A DNA stretch of 64,000 nt from Anthonomus grandis grandis (Eukaryota; Arthropoda; Insecta; Coleoptera; Curculionidae): the NCBI RefSeq assembly GCF_022605725.1, contig NC_065554.1, positions 12,791,100 to 12,855,099 of the forward strand. The letters are read 5' to 3'. Position numbers and translations under genes: made by a program. The notes under the pieces were generated by a model. That model was not told the origin of the DNA and did no database searches. It was given only the letters and a program-made list of their open reading frames with translations. Positions 32,590-44,169 of the stretch are shown piece after piece (within the stretch, counting starts at the first letter, position 1; the number at the start of each line of letters is the position of its first letter).

Positions 32590-34040
32590 AGCATAATAAA
32601 CATTTTGAGATTCCGATTCCGATTTGTGTGGTAAATTGATGTAGGAAAGCCTGCATTAGAATTTTTTTTGGAAATGGTAATCGCTAATGGAAAAAACGGA
32701 TCACGCTATGGGTCACTTGCGCAATGCTATTAATTTTATTTTTGCAGTATTTCTTTTAAACACTTTAAGAGATATATGTAGTTACTATTAAATGGTAGTG
32801 ATAATAATAAAAATGACTTTTGGTCGATTACTGTCACTTAACTTAGTTTTCTGTAGGTTATTTTGGCTAAATTTATTGTCACAAAAAAATAGAAGAAACC
32901 CCATAAAAAAACAGTGACGTACCTTTTTTTCCAAAAAATTTAGGACTCGTGTGCTGCAAGTCGGTTCCTGGAGAAGTCAAATCACCTGAAATCGCTAAAA
33001 GCATTTTTAATACAGAGGAAAAATTTCAACACTTTGTATTTTGGAAACGTTGCACCTCCCACAATCCGTGTCCTATCTCAAATTACTTCTCTATGGTGCC
33101 TGTATATACTCTAGCACTTTTGACCAGTTAGACGGGTACAACCTGTATAATATAAAATATCGATGTTTTTCTTTGATGATATCGATATTCACATCGATGT
33201 TTTTCAAGGTCCCATCTCTACTGAAAAACAGCTATGTAGCAGAGCGCACGAAATGCCTACGTGTGGGATGCCATATTTCGCCTTTAAGCACCTCTCTATG
33301 CATAATGATCGATTCCCCAACCTGTATACATAACCTTTGTCCCTTGTAGAGGCATCCTACTTAACATGTAATATTTCAATAAAAAAATACTTGGAAAAAA
33401 ATGACGCATATTGAATTAAGTAGTTTTTGGAATTTGTCTATTTTCATTACTAAATAGTACTAAGTGTAACGTGTTTGATCTACTTATTAGAACCTGTCCA
33501 TACAATGAAAAACATCTATTACATATTATAAAATCAATAATCTCCAATACGCCAGAAATGTGGTGAATGGAATATGCCATTTACATGAATAATGGCAAAT
33601 AGGAAAATCCAATTAATTTAGGATTATCCTAATTAAAAATTTGTTATCTTCTTCTGGGCTTACGGAAATTATTTTTACTGGTAATTTCATTAATCCATTA
33701 ATGGCAACAATTTTAAACGCATCATTGAAAAGAATAAACCTATAAGATTATATACATATATACAATTTAATGTTCTAAACCGTTTAAAATTTTAAACATT
33801 TGAGTTTTTGGAAATTTCAAATATAGTATTGTTTAAATAGGCGCTTAACCAAATATCCGACATTTATGTTTATTTCCTAAGCTTAAATAATGACTTTTTC
33901 CCTTTAAGTTAATGATCTATTATATCGTTGTATTTGAACTATCGGCACATGGATTTCATTTTCTGCTGTAGCATGAATACATTTTTAGTGATTTAGCGCG
34001 ATTTTATATTGATATGCAATTTCTAAGAGAATAACTTATA
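32590..34040. other. Right part of mariner element and spacer
   Basis: Up to 33324 this is the 3' portion of the interrupted mariner. It contains short mariner-type end motifs such as GTACAACCTGTATA at about 33136. After 33326 it is AT-rich with no gene seen. Confidence 0.4.
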
Positions 34041-34985
34041 CAGAGTGTTTTTAAAGTTGAGTCAAAGTTGAAAAAAACAGGATCCAGTAAGCATACCGTT
34101 TACCACTCCAGCCAAGCATTTAATGGAAATCTATGTTGAAAATTAAAGCAATACATCATGCGGATGCTGTAAAAAGATCTTTAGCTGATTTTCTGATGCC
34201 CAAACATGATTGTTGATGATGAATGTAGATGACAATCTGACACAAAATTAATTTCGTAAGTAAAATCTGTATTTCTGCCGAACGTTGCTAATGATAAGGA
34301 TAATAATATTCTTGTATTGTCTTGCATACTTTACTGTAAGAAACTTCAACTTCAGCTGCTATGGCTCTAATACCTCCAATAATAATCATTGTTAGGTCGT
34401 CTTCGACCATTTTTCAAACGTCTTCCCTAATTTGTACCATTTTATGTTGAGCAGCGTGGCCTCCTCGTTGCTTCTTTAAATATCCTGTGTCAGCAACTCT
34501 AATAATTAAATTTACAAACATACGTGGGGCCGGATTATTTCTTAAAGGAAACCTTTCCGCCTACAACCTGCATGCTGCGGCTGCATTTTATTGGCACTCT
34601 CCATAGGTATAAGTATTATGTTTACTATTTCGTTGTTTTCGTAAACCTGGGCCATTTTTCCGGAGAAAATAATCAGAAAAATGAAATACTTACGCACTAT
34701 TAAAAGACTGATACAACTAATAAAACCGAAGATTCGTACTGAAAATAATCTAATAGAATAAAAGCAGTCAATAAAAAATAGGTAAAAAACAGGTAAGAAT
34801 TTACACTACATTCACCGAGAATATCAAAAAATTTGTTAATGACATCCTTATTTTTTCAAATTTTTTTATCCAATATCTTTTATTATCCAACTTTAATATA
34901 AATGATATTTGTTATATCAAGTCCTTTTGACGAGTCTTACAATCAGTTAAAATACTAACAATGACTTAATTTTGAAAACACCCTG
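34041..34985 (-). mobile_element. Mariner-like deletion derivative
   Basis: TA-flanked ends CAGAGTGTTTTTAAAGTTGA and, inward from the right, CAGGGTGTTTTCAAAATTAA. Contains the N-terminal part of a mariner transposase on the minus strand (start 34655). The catalytic region is missing. Confidence 0.85.
34250..34655 (-). pseudogene. Mariner-like transposase, N-terminal half
   Basis: The start MAQVYENNEIVNIILIPMES and, in shifted frames, KKQRGGHAAQHKM, MVEDDLTMI, AIAAEVEVSYSKVCKTIQEY and PYH-stop-QRSAEI are successive blocks of the DNA-binding half of this insect mariner family. Homology ends before the first catalytic Asp. Several stops and frameshifts. Confidence 0.8.
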
Positions 34986-35146
34986 TATCTTGTATACGTA
35001 CAGAAACCATCTATTTCTATCACATAACAAAAATCGTTACAAAAAAATAGAAGCATTAATATTTGTTTATAAAATTAATATAAAATCAGTGTGTTGAGAA
35101 GAAAACAGGAATCAATAATTATCAGCATACTAGAGAAAATTATAAG

Positions 35147-35362
35147 TTTGCGATAAAAATCGTAGTTGTATTCATAAATGATATGTGTTTCGAGAAATAT
35201 ATAAAAAATATAGTGCTTATTATAAATATATGGTAGACGTGTTGCTGTCCTATTAAATTATAGTATTGGGTGGTATTAAAAATCAAATCTTTGAAAGTTG
35301 TCCAAAATTATGTTCTCAAAGTAATTTACAAAAAGAACTGACTATACTGAACTGAATTGGTA
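35147..35362. repeat. Outer arm of composite palindrome, left
   Basis: About 215 bp, inverted match to 36118-36340 with scattered differences (starts TTTGCGATAAAAATCG). Confidence 0.88.
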
Positions 35363-35364
35363 TA

Positions 35365-36115
35365 CCGGGTGGTGCGTCGCCGAGCGGAAATAGGAAATCC
35401 CATGTAAATTTTAAGGGGGTCAATTATTGGCTTCCCTGTATATTTTACAGAAAAAATGTAAGATAATTTTTTGAAGAGACCAATCTGGCGAACCCTTGTG
35501 CAAACTTTCAAAAAATGTTAATAAGCGAATCTTGAATTATTCAATTAAATGTAATTGCAAAATTACCAAATTTTCGGTTCAGGTAAAACCAGACACCAGC
35601 CACCAGCAAAGAATTTGTTATAAGGCTTTGTCAAATCTGACGTACAGCCGAATACAAGAAATGTTTTTTTTCGTTTTATCAATCTCACAACCATATATTC
35701 AAAGTAAGACACGTTAACATTACTTTTTCATCTAAACTTTAAATTTATTACTTTTTTTTATCTAAACTTTAATATGGCTATTTTTTCGTCGATTGAAATT
35801 CATACTTGTTTTGAAACATCGACTGTCACTGATTTATTAACACTTTCCCTCACCTCAGTGACAATATTGATTTTACTGGTGCCCATTTGGTTTTACCTGA
35901 ACCGAAAATTTGTTAATTTTGCAATTACATTTAATTGAATAATTCAAGATGCGCTTATTAAAATTTTTTGAAACTTTGCAAAAGGCTTTGCCAGATTGGT
36001 CTCTTCAAAAAGTTATCTTACATTTTTTCTATAAAATGTACAGGGAAGCCAGTAATTGACCCCCTTAAAATTTTTATGGATTTTCATATGTTCCGCTCGG
36101 CGACGCACCACCCGG
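35365..36115. mobile_element. MITE 'CCGGGTGGTGCG', copy 1
   Basis: TA-flanked, with arms of about 230 bp: CCGGGTGGTGCGTCGCCGAG at the left and the inverse at the right. Second copy at 60757-61483. It sits precisely at the centre of a different palindrome (arms 35147-35362 and 36118-36340). On the minus strand the centre shows decayed remains of a transposase start (see copy 2). Confidence 0.92.
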
Positions 36116-36117
36116 TA

Positions 36118-36340
36118 TAACAATTCAGTTCAGTATACTTAGTTCTTTTTGTAAATTACTTAGAGAACATAATTTTGGAAAACTTTTAAAGATTAAAGAT
36201 TTGATTTTTAATACCACCCAATACTATAATTTAATAGGATAGCAACACGTCTACCATATATTTATAATAAGCACTATATTTATTATATATTTCTGGAAAC
36301 ACATAGCATTTATGAATACAACTACGAATTTTATCGCAAA
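36118..36340. repeat. Outer arm of composite palindrome, right
   Basis: Inverted match to 35147-35362. Confidence 0.88.
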
Positions 36341-36389
36341 GGTAATCAATATGATCACTACATTTTCAGTTTTGGTCAATTATGACCCC

Positions 36390-37290
36390 AAGATACTTAG
36401 TCTTATTTGTTTCAGAAATTTCTTAGTGGATTTCTTAGTTTAATGGTGGTATTTTATCAAAACGTGGTTTATTTTTATTGTTCGGTGAAAAAGCTATATA
36501 GTTAGTTTTATCCATATTAATTGTAAGTTTATGGGCGCATAACCAATTCTTTACTTGTCCAAAACCCTCACACAACAAATTTTTACTTATTTCCATGTAC
36601 TTCCTCTGAATAATAGTCACATCATCTTCAAAAACCAATTATTTGTCTTTGTCATATGGTTGAATGCACTCAATTGCCTGGAATAAATAAGAAGACTTCT
36701 AAGCAAGCAATGAGTTAATATAAATAAGGAAAAGAATTGGACCTAATACTGTTCCTTGTGGTACTTCAAGTTTTATTAACTCTTGGTCGCTGAGTATATC
36801 ATTTATATTTAGGTACTGTTCTCTATCTTCGAAGTAACTTTCAAATAGCTATTTGACCATACCTCTAATACCATAATATTCCAGGGTATCTAAAAGAAAG
36901 TTATGAGGCACAGTATCGAAGGTCTTCGCTCAAGTCAATAAAAACTGCAATGCATTTTTTATCATTGTTCAAGTTCTTGGTAATTTGAGATGTTAGTTTC
37001 TGTATTGCGTGTACTGTGCTAAGACCCTCCGAGAAATCAAATTGATTCTGTGATAGTACCCCAAAATGTCTTAAAAAGGTTTTTTAGGCGATTTAGATGA
37101 TACATGTTTGTAATACTTTTGAAAGGTTGTTTAATTGGTCGATAGCTTTCAATAGTTTATGTAGGTCCTTTTTATGTATTGGTGTGACAATTGTTTAAAG
37201 TATTTTGGAATTGTGCCAGTGATAAATATGAGGTTAATAATATAAGTAAGAGGTCTTTGTAGTCATTCTTTACAGTTGAAGTATGTGTAA
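36390..37290 (-). pseudogene. Jockey-type LINE reverse transcriptase relic
   Basis: Read downward: SQNQFDFSEGLSTVHAIQKL, CIAVFIDLSEDL (block with the first catalytic Asp), VPQGTVLGPILFLIYINSL, then FEDDVTIIQ in place of the YADD box and LCAHKLTINMDKTNYIAFSP. One Asp-Asp pair is kept in FEDD. Only the RT palm is present; there are multiple stops. Confidence 0.82.
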
Positions 37291-38429
37291 TGATTTCATT
37301 CTGGTTAATAGGAAATTATACGCAGAAATAAAAAATGACTTTTAAATACATATTGTATGTATCATTTTGAAAAAATTACCTTTATCGCACCCTGCTTTTT
37401 GAAAGTACCTTGTATATTGTAGAATATTTTTCAATTAATTTTTAAATATTCAATAGTTCAAGATCACGATATCGACCAATATTATCTTCAGGGTAATAAA
37501 CTACTCTGCTGACTTATTGACTTACCCGTGTAATTTCGTGGCTAAGACACTTAGCTTGTAAAGCCCTTGTACCAGGGAAAAAAGTTAACTTACCTTTATA
37601 CTTTAAACATAGGAAAAAATAAACTTTTTACATTCAAATTCTCTTTTTTATTTTTATTAACTATAATAATTTAAAAATACAGCGCTAAAACAAAACAAAA
37701 AACAAATATAGTACAATTCAAAAAAAAACAACGTTAGCAGTCTAATATTTTTTCTTTATTTTTACTTAATCAAGTGTAATTTTTAATAGCTATATATTTC
37801 TTGTTCAGTTTTGAATTTTTTTTGTGTGAAAGTCAAAATCCGAAATCTTACATTCACTTCACGCGATACCAACTTTACTAAACAAACACTCATAGACTCC
37901 ACATTTTGACTTTTCTCCTATATCCCTAAGATGTAATATCATAGTTTTTACAAAGTATTTATTTTTTCATAAATATTTATAATTCTTTAAAATCTATCGC
38001 CTCCGTCATTGACTAGAATAGAAAATCAAGTACTTTAAAAAAATACTTGGCATTTGGGGGACTAGAAAATATTTCATAAAGTTCACATTTCGCTTTAGAA
38101 AATCCATTATAAGGTTCTTAAATCTGACAACATCCAAACTTATATAAAATTGTATTTATCTTTTTCTAATAATCTCAGGATTATCATGTTCGATGTTCAA
38201 TTTAAAAGATAATGCGGTAATTTGCTTTAAAGCGATGCTGCCAGAAATTTGAACAATCACAAAAAAATATTAAGTGTACATAACCTTGATTAATATGATA
38301 CACAAATACATTGATTTTTGCACTTTCCTATAACGCAAAGTTAAATAAGTTAATGTGAAATATTGGGAAAGTCCTTTACAATGTTTTTTTTTACATAACT
38401 ACCTAAAAACGAGTTCCATACATTTCACA
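37291..38429. other. AT-rich spacer
   Basis: Nothing recognisable on either strand. Confidence 0.4.
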
Positions 38430-40063
38430 CTCGCCGGCACAAAATTCCGCCACCCTGAAATATTGGCCAAGTTTGATGTTTTATAAATTTTGTATTTTTT
38501 ATCAGATTCTCTCGATTTTGCCATTAGTTTTTAGATACATTTGTTGTGATTTTTTAAAATCATTTTGTAAAGTAGCATTTTTTGATTAGGCTATATTATA
38601 CAGAAGTAAAACAAACTGTTGTTTTTTCTCGTAATTTCAAAAGACCCTGTAGGAAAATTAAGGTGGATAATTCTGTTTACATACTGTTCCTTGTAATCTT
38701 TGATGTATTCTAAACATTTCGATTTTTGATTTATTCCATTATCTCATTTCTGATGCGAGCTGCAATTTTTTTTATTAAAACGCTGATTTGAAGCGTATTT
38801 TTATTAGGAGAAACAAACACTAGGTATATCATAAAGTTAATTAAAAAAAAAACAATTTTAATAACGTGTACTTCCTCCTCTCGCAGCCATAACAGCTTTC
38901 AGTCTTCGCGGCATCGAATGAATAAGGTTAGATAAGTAAGGAATAGAGCAAATGGGACAACAACTTCTTGAAGGATTTCCTTAATGTAACGGTGGGCGGT
39001 TAGAGCTCCATTTTCAATAAATACAAGTTCAATCAAAGCCCAAATCACGACTGAACCGCCACGATATGAGATTTGTTCTGAAATGGTGCAGTCAGCATAT
39101 CTTTCATTTCTACGTCTGTATACCCGCTTACGACCATCCGACATCCTTAAACAAACCCTGGATTCATCTGTTAATAGTACGTTTGCCCACTGTTCTAGAA
39201 TCCACTCAAAATGCGATCTTGCAAACCTCAGTCGGTGTTGTCGATGCCGAGGAAGTAATTGTGGACATCTTGCTGGCCTTCGTGAATAAAGTCCAGCTTC
39301 TGCTAATCTTCTACGTATCGTTCTTACACTTACTCCATGAAGTATTCGCAAGTCATTTTTTAGATACACAGCAGTAGATCTTCGATCTCTTAAAGAACTA
39401 ATGGTGACAAAGTGATCATCAGCTGAAGTGGTCATTCTCCTTCTGCCAGAGCCTTGTCGTCTAGTAAAAATTCCCGTCTGTAAATATTCCAGGCATCTCG
39501 AACTGTAGACCGCGGAAATCTCAGAGTACGGGCGACATAACTTTTGCTACAGCCATCCTCTATTAACGCAAAAATTCTACCCACGTCTGCTGGAGTTAAT
39601 ACCATATTGACACACAACAAATTATAATAGTGACACTGTCAAACTTTATGTCACATTAATTGCGTCCTTAGCCAACGTCGATAATTTTTAACCGAAAACT
39701 TGACATTAATTATCTAAAAATAAGCTTCAAATCAGCGTTTTAATAAAAAATTTGCAGCTAGCAGCAGAAATGAGATAATGGAATGAATCAAAAATCGAAT
39801 TGTTTAGAATACATCAAAGATTACAAGGAACAGTATGTAAACAGAATTATCCACCTTAATTTTCCAGTTTTTTGAAATTACGAGAAAAAATAAGAGTTTG
39901 TTTTGCTCCTGTATAATATAGCCTAATCGAAAAAATCCTACTTTAAAAAATGATTTTAAAAAATCACAACAAATGTATCTAAAAACTGATGGCAAAATCG
40001 TGAGAATCTGATAAAAAATAAAAAATTTATAAAACATCAAACTTGGCCAATATTTCAGGGTGG
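38430..40063 (-). mobile_element. Tc1-like element with ~350-370-bp inverted arms
   Basis: Arms 38430-38802 and 39715-40063 are inverted copies starting CTCGCCGGCACAAAATTCCG / CTCGCCGACACAAAATTCCG, with TA at the right and CA at the left flank. A Tc1 transposase with its catalytic centre deleted lies between them on the minus strand. The arms are far longer than those of ordinary Tc1 elements. Confidence 0.9.
38873..39610 (-). pseudogene. Tc1-like transposase with internal deletion
   Basis: N-terminus LTPADVGRIFALIEDGCSKS and FPRSTVRDAWNIY (helix-turn-helix). A frameshift at about 39437 follows, then SVRTIRRRLAEAGLYSRRPA, the first catalytic block NVLLTDESRVCL with its Asp intact, and GGSVVIWA...LTAHRYIKEILQEVVVPF. 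The next ~70 residues, with the second Asp and the Glu, are missing. The end reads, in a shifted frame, YLSNLIHSMPRRLKAVMAAR and GGSTRY-stop. So the deletion joins the two sides of the active site. Confidence 0.88.
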
Positions 40064-41822
40064 CGGAATTTTGTGTCGGCGAGTATATTTTCAGGCAGGA
40101 AATATACTCAAATTCCTATAATTTATTCTTCTTAAAAACATTTTTTAATTGCTTTTTCCAAGATTTAATCATAAAGGATTTAACCGTTTTTAGATTCTTA
40201 TGAATTTACTTAAATTTAAGAAAATCTCAAAAAACTAGAAATATCAAAAAATTACTTAAAATTTGATTTAAGAAAAGAAAATTGAAGTAAATTTAATTTA
40301 AATTCTGAAAGGTTGCAGTACTAATTTTTTTAACTAAATTTTAAAATATCGTAGGAAGGGCAATTTTAAACATTTATTTGACAGTTCACTATTAATAAGC
40401 TGACCGATACCTAATGGACAAAGCATACAGATTTCTGCCTATTAAGTGAAAGCCATACAAAACTAGCTAGTTTATAAATTTCTGCCGCAAAAATGAACTG
40501 CAAATAAATGCATTAAATAGAACATTTTTTAAGATTCGTTTATTAGGATGGGCACGTAGTTTTATTTACAAAGATGAACAAACAATTTTGCGTTTGATGT
40601 TTACATTGTCCATCGTTACAATATTTTTATGGCATTCTAAATTAACATTACTTCCTAAAGTAATACGTGTAACTTTCAATTTTGATGAAAACGATTCTAT
40701 TACCTTAAAAAATCTAAAACATCTCCTATTTTTAAAACTGTTTCTACATGCGTTTGACAAAACTGTTTCTAGATTATTATAATTTACCTGAACAATTTGT
40801 ATCACTATATTCTTATTAACGAGAAGAGAATAAGTGTGAGCTAATTTTTGCTACCAAAATTAAAAGTTACGTAGTGAGATTACCGTAACCTCAGTTTGAT
40901 TAGATCACTAAAATAAATCACTTTTTAAAGCTATTTAAACTTTTTTAGAACACTACCTTTGTTTTGCAAAAAAGGAGGTTTTCGGTTCAGACTTTGCTTG
41001 AACTGTAATTAACGGGATTGCCCACGAAATATTAGTTTGAATTTCTTGCAACAAAAAAATTGATAGTTTTCGACATAAACTTTGATATTAAAAAATGCTG
41101 TGCGGGAAACAAGGCCAATGTCTGTTGATAACCTGATACCTTCAAAAGGAAACGTGTTAATTAAGGTTTACTTATTTACTTTGACCATACGGACCATTTT
41201 ATTTATTATAATTTCAAGTTACAAGTTTTTTTTGGTGTTTTATCATTCTGCCAAAGACTTTTCTAATGACTTACACACACCAAATTTCGTTTCTTTGGCT
41301 TATGAAACAAATATGTCATATGAGTGTTTCCTTCATCCTGTACCATCCGGTATATAAGGTTTACTGTTTTTTTTTCAACTTCTATTTATTTTATAGAATC
41401 TTCTTTTATGTGTCATAGTCCCTTTTTTCCCTTTCCTTGGCTACCTTTCTAATGTGTTTCTAAATTTTATGCATTAAAAGAACTTTTAAGTTATGCATCT
41501 GTTGAACACTAAACATGTAAATATAATTGAATTTTCCATATGGAAAAAAATTATATACCGTAAAGGAGAAACTGGTAATATGGAACCTGTTTTTCATATG
41601 GAACCTCTCCTTTATTTTAAAACAGACAGTGACATCTATGTTTAATGCGCAAAACAATTGACAACATTGGCTAAGTTGCTAGTTTTGCTGCATGTGGTAA
41701 AGTTTCTTTACAAAGTGTTTTATCTACAAAAGTAGTTTCATTCAGTGATAAGTAAGTTCTGAGTATTTTAGTAGTTTAATATAAGGTTCGTTTTCATTAT
41801 CTTGTCAATAACAGATACAGTT
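40064..41822. other. Spacer and possible 5' end of the next piggyBac
   Basis: AT-rich. CATCCTGTACCATCCGGTATA at about 41335-41355 resembles a MITE end without a visible partner. The left terminus of the 41.8-kb piggyBac copy should lie here. CCCTTTCCTTGGC at about 41430 is a weak candidate. Confidence 0.35.
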
Positions 41823-43332
41823 ATGTCCGACATCCCAAATGCATCAGCAAATCCTCAAACAGGGCCTTCAACTTCATCTGCATCAGACAACATAATCTGG
41901 AATTCAGTACCGCAGAACTATACCCCAAGGATACAACTTCCTATTGCAAGGAATACCGAAATTCTCTTGAGCTCTATAAATAGTCAGTCTACGGAGATTG
42001 ATAAAGTTATTTCCAAAAAGCTTATATATATTTATATCTCAGTGTACTAATGAAAGATTAACAATTTTGGAAAAAAAAACTAAAAAAAAAGTTAAGCAAA
42101 CTGATCCTTCTGAAATTATGATGTTGACTGGTGTTATGATTGTAATGGCTTACAACACGCTTCCAAGTTTGAGTTGCTATTGGTCAAAGCATACCTCCAT
42201 GGGTAATACTGCAATAAAAAATGCAATATCACGTGACCGTTATAAACTACTAATATCCAAATTATACTTCAACAGTCCAGAGAAACCAGAAGATTGCTCG
42301 AAGATTTATTATGTGGAAAGGCTTCTAGAGTGTTTCAAGCATACATATCGAAGTGCAAGAGAGGATTCGGTCTATCAGTCTATAGATGAAAGTATGGCAA
42401 AATTCAAAGGGATGTCGAGTCTAAAGCAGTATTTGCCATTGAAGCCCATCAAACGTGGAATAAAGTTATGGGTAAGAAGCGACTCTCTTAGCGGTTATGT
42501 ATATGACCTCGATGTATATAGTGGACAGCAGGATGGACAAGCAGATGGAACAGTAGGGGAAAGGGTTGTTAGAAAACTCACCAGCTCAATAATGAAATCT
42601 GATGTTGTGATCTGTTTTGACCGATATTTTACATCGGTGACATTGATGAAAACATTGTCATATGCTGCAGTAGGAACCTGTATTGGTACGCGAAAAAATA
42701 TACCAAAAAGTCAGGATAAATTAGAAAAAAGTGAAGCAAAATTTTTATGCACGAATGACGGGATAACCTTTTACTAGATGGCAGGATACCAAAGAAGTAT
42801 TGGCAATTAGTAACTCATAGTCATAGGGATCAGCGTACATTTGTTGACCGAAAACAAAAGGACGGCCAAAAACTTGCTGTCGAATGTTCCGAGATAATCT
42901 CCTTTTACAAGAAGTATATGGGAGGCGTCGATTTGATCGATCATTTAGCTGGCCTTTATGAATTCGACCGCAAGTCTACCAAGCGGTGGAAAAAAGTTTT
43001 CTACAAATTATTAATGATAACAGCTGTAAACTCATTCATTATTTACAATGAAGTTAGACGTAAGAAGATACCATTTTTGGAATTCTTGATAGCCCTAGCC
43101 GAAAGCCTAATTGACCAAGGGAAAAGCAAAGCCGGTGTGAAGAGGCGTTCAACTACCGGACGAGCATCAAAGCGACAAAAAAACTATGGTGAATGTTGGC
43201 GACCATATGCCGATTGTCGAGCAGAAACGGAGAAGGTGCATAAGATGTTCACAAAACAAGGTGGAGAAACGCACAAGAACTGTTTGCAGGGTATGCAGTG
43301 TGCCTCTATGCAATGACTGTTTTACCCCTTTC
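41823..43332 (+). pseudogene. piggyBac transposase, all three Asp kept, frameshifted
   Basis: Starts MSDIPNASANPQTGPSTSS and shifts frame at about 42010. It then holds QSIDESMAKFKGMSSLKQYL with the first catalytic Asp, VICFDRYFTSVTLMKTL with the second and, after two shifts near 42775-42830, MGGVDLIDHLAGLYEFDRKS with the third. The C-terminal Cys-rich domain is readable in another frame (RRRCIRCSQNKVEKRTRTVC, then VCSVPLCNDCFTPFH). All catalytic and zinc-binding residues I can place are present; damage is limited to frameshifts. It differs clearly from the 10.2-kb piggyBac, so it is a second family. Confidence 0.9.
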
Positions 43333-43404
43333 CATATGTGAAATTATGCAATATTTTGAAAAAAATTATTTGTTCCACTTATGTATGTCTTTATTTCAGA
43401 GCTG

Positions 43405-43454
43405 GTGGGACATATTGTCCCAATGGAATGGACTGATGGGACGATATGTCCCAC
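43405..43454 (+). repeat. Palindromic subterminal repeats of piggyBac 2
   Basis: GTGGGACATATTGTCCCA (43405-43422) and TGGGACGATATGTCCCAC (43437-43454) are two near-palindromes behind the transposase. A likely right terminus, CCGCCTTGAAAGGG followed by TTAT, lies at about 43556-43569. Confidence 0.6.
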
Positions 43455-43689
43455 AAAAAAATTTGAAAAAATTACAAACCTCTCTAAGAACCTTTTACTT
43501 TTGAAATATGAAACCAATAAGTAAATTATGCTTTTCATGAAATAAATAAAAATCCGCCTTGAAAGGGTTATACATGATACCATCAAATTGTTGAAAATGT
43601 CAATGTCAATGTCTGAAAATCTTATAGCTGATGATCTTAAACAAAATCTCATGTTATCTTTAAAAACGAGAACAGAGTTGAATTGCCAG

Positions 43690-44056
43690 AGGTTTTTGCC
43701 AGTTTTCTTGGCCTGCTAGGTGACCCGATTTAACGTCGCTAGATTTTTTCCGATGGTGACGTGCAAAGTTTTCGAAACTTTAGTAGAAACAAAACAAGAT
43801 TCAATTGAATGAATAGCAGCATTTCAAATAATTCAAAACGAATATCAAACTGCTACTCAAGTCCGCCGAAATACTGTGCGACGTTTAAATCGGTGTACTC
43901 AGATTGGAGGAAGATATTTTGAACAATTATTGTGATGATATCATGTACAAAAGTAGTGATACTTTTCCGGACATGGGTCCCTATACTCAAATGTTTTCTA
44001 CTATTACACTAAGTAACCCCTAGAAGTTTGATCCCGTAGTTCTGAAACACCCTCTG
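43690..44056 (+). mobile_element. 3' remnant of a mariner-like element
   Basis: Decayed transposase end: WPAR-stop-PDLTSLDFFRW (third catalytic block) and VRRLNRCTQIGGRYFEQLL-stop at about 43880-43935. It is followed by a terminal sequence ending GAAACACCCTCTG at 44056 next to TA. The 5' part is missing. Confidence 0.72.
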
Positions 44057-44169
44057 TATAAGTCACTTTTTAAGTAAAGTCGTTCGGCAAGAAGCATCCC
44101 GTCGTAAAATTTGGGACAAGCAAGCAAATGTAAATATCACAGATTAACTCGTAAAGATGTAAATGTAAT

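Larger units (their letters stand above)
28954..33324 (+). mobile_element. Mariner-like element with a nested family A transposon
   Basis: TA-flanked inverted ends CAGGTTGGGGAATTGA (28954) and CAGGTTGGGGAATCGA (inward from 33324). Similarity of the ends stops after about 17 bp. A broken mariner-type transposase lies at 29136-29950. The element is interrupted at about 30112/32590 by the minus-strand family A element, so the original mariner was about 1.9 kb. Confidence 0.75.

Noticed and set aside
41400..41450. CCCTTTCCTTGGC as left terminus of the second piggyBac
   Set aside because: Partial match only and no TTAA beside it; kept as a weak candidate, not a feature.
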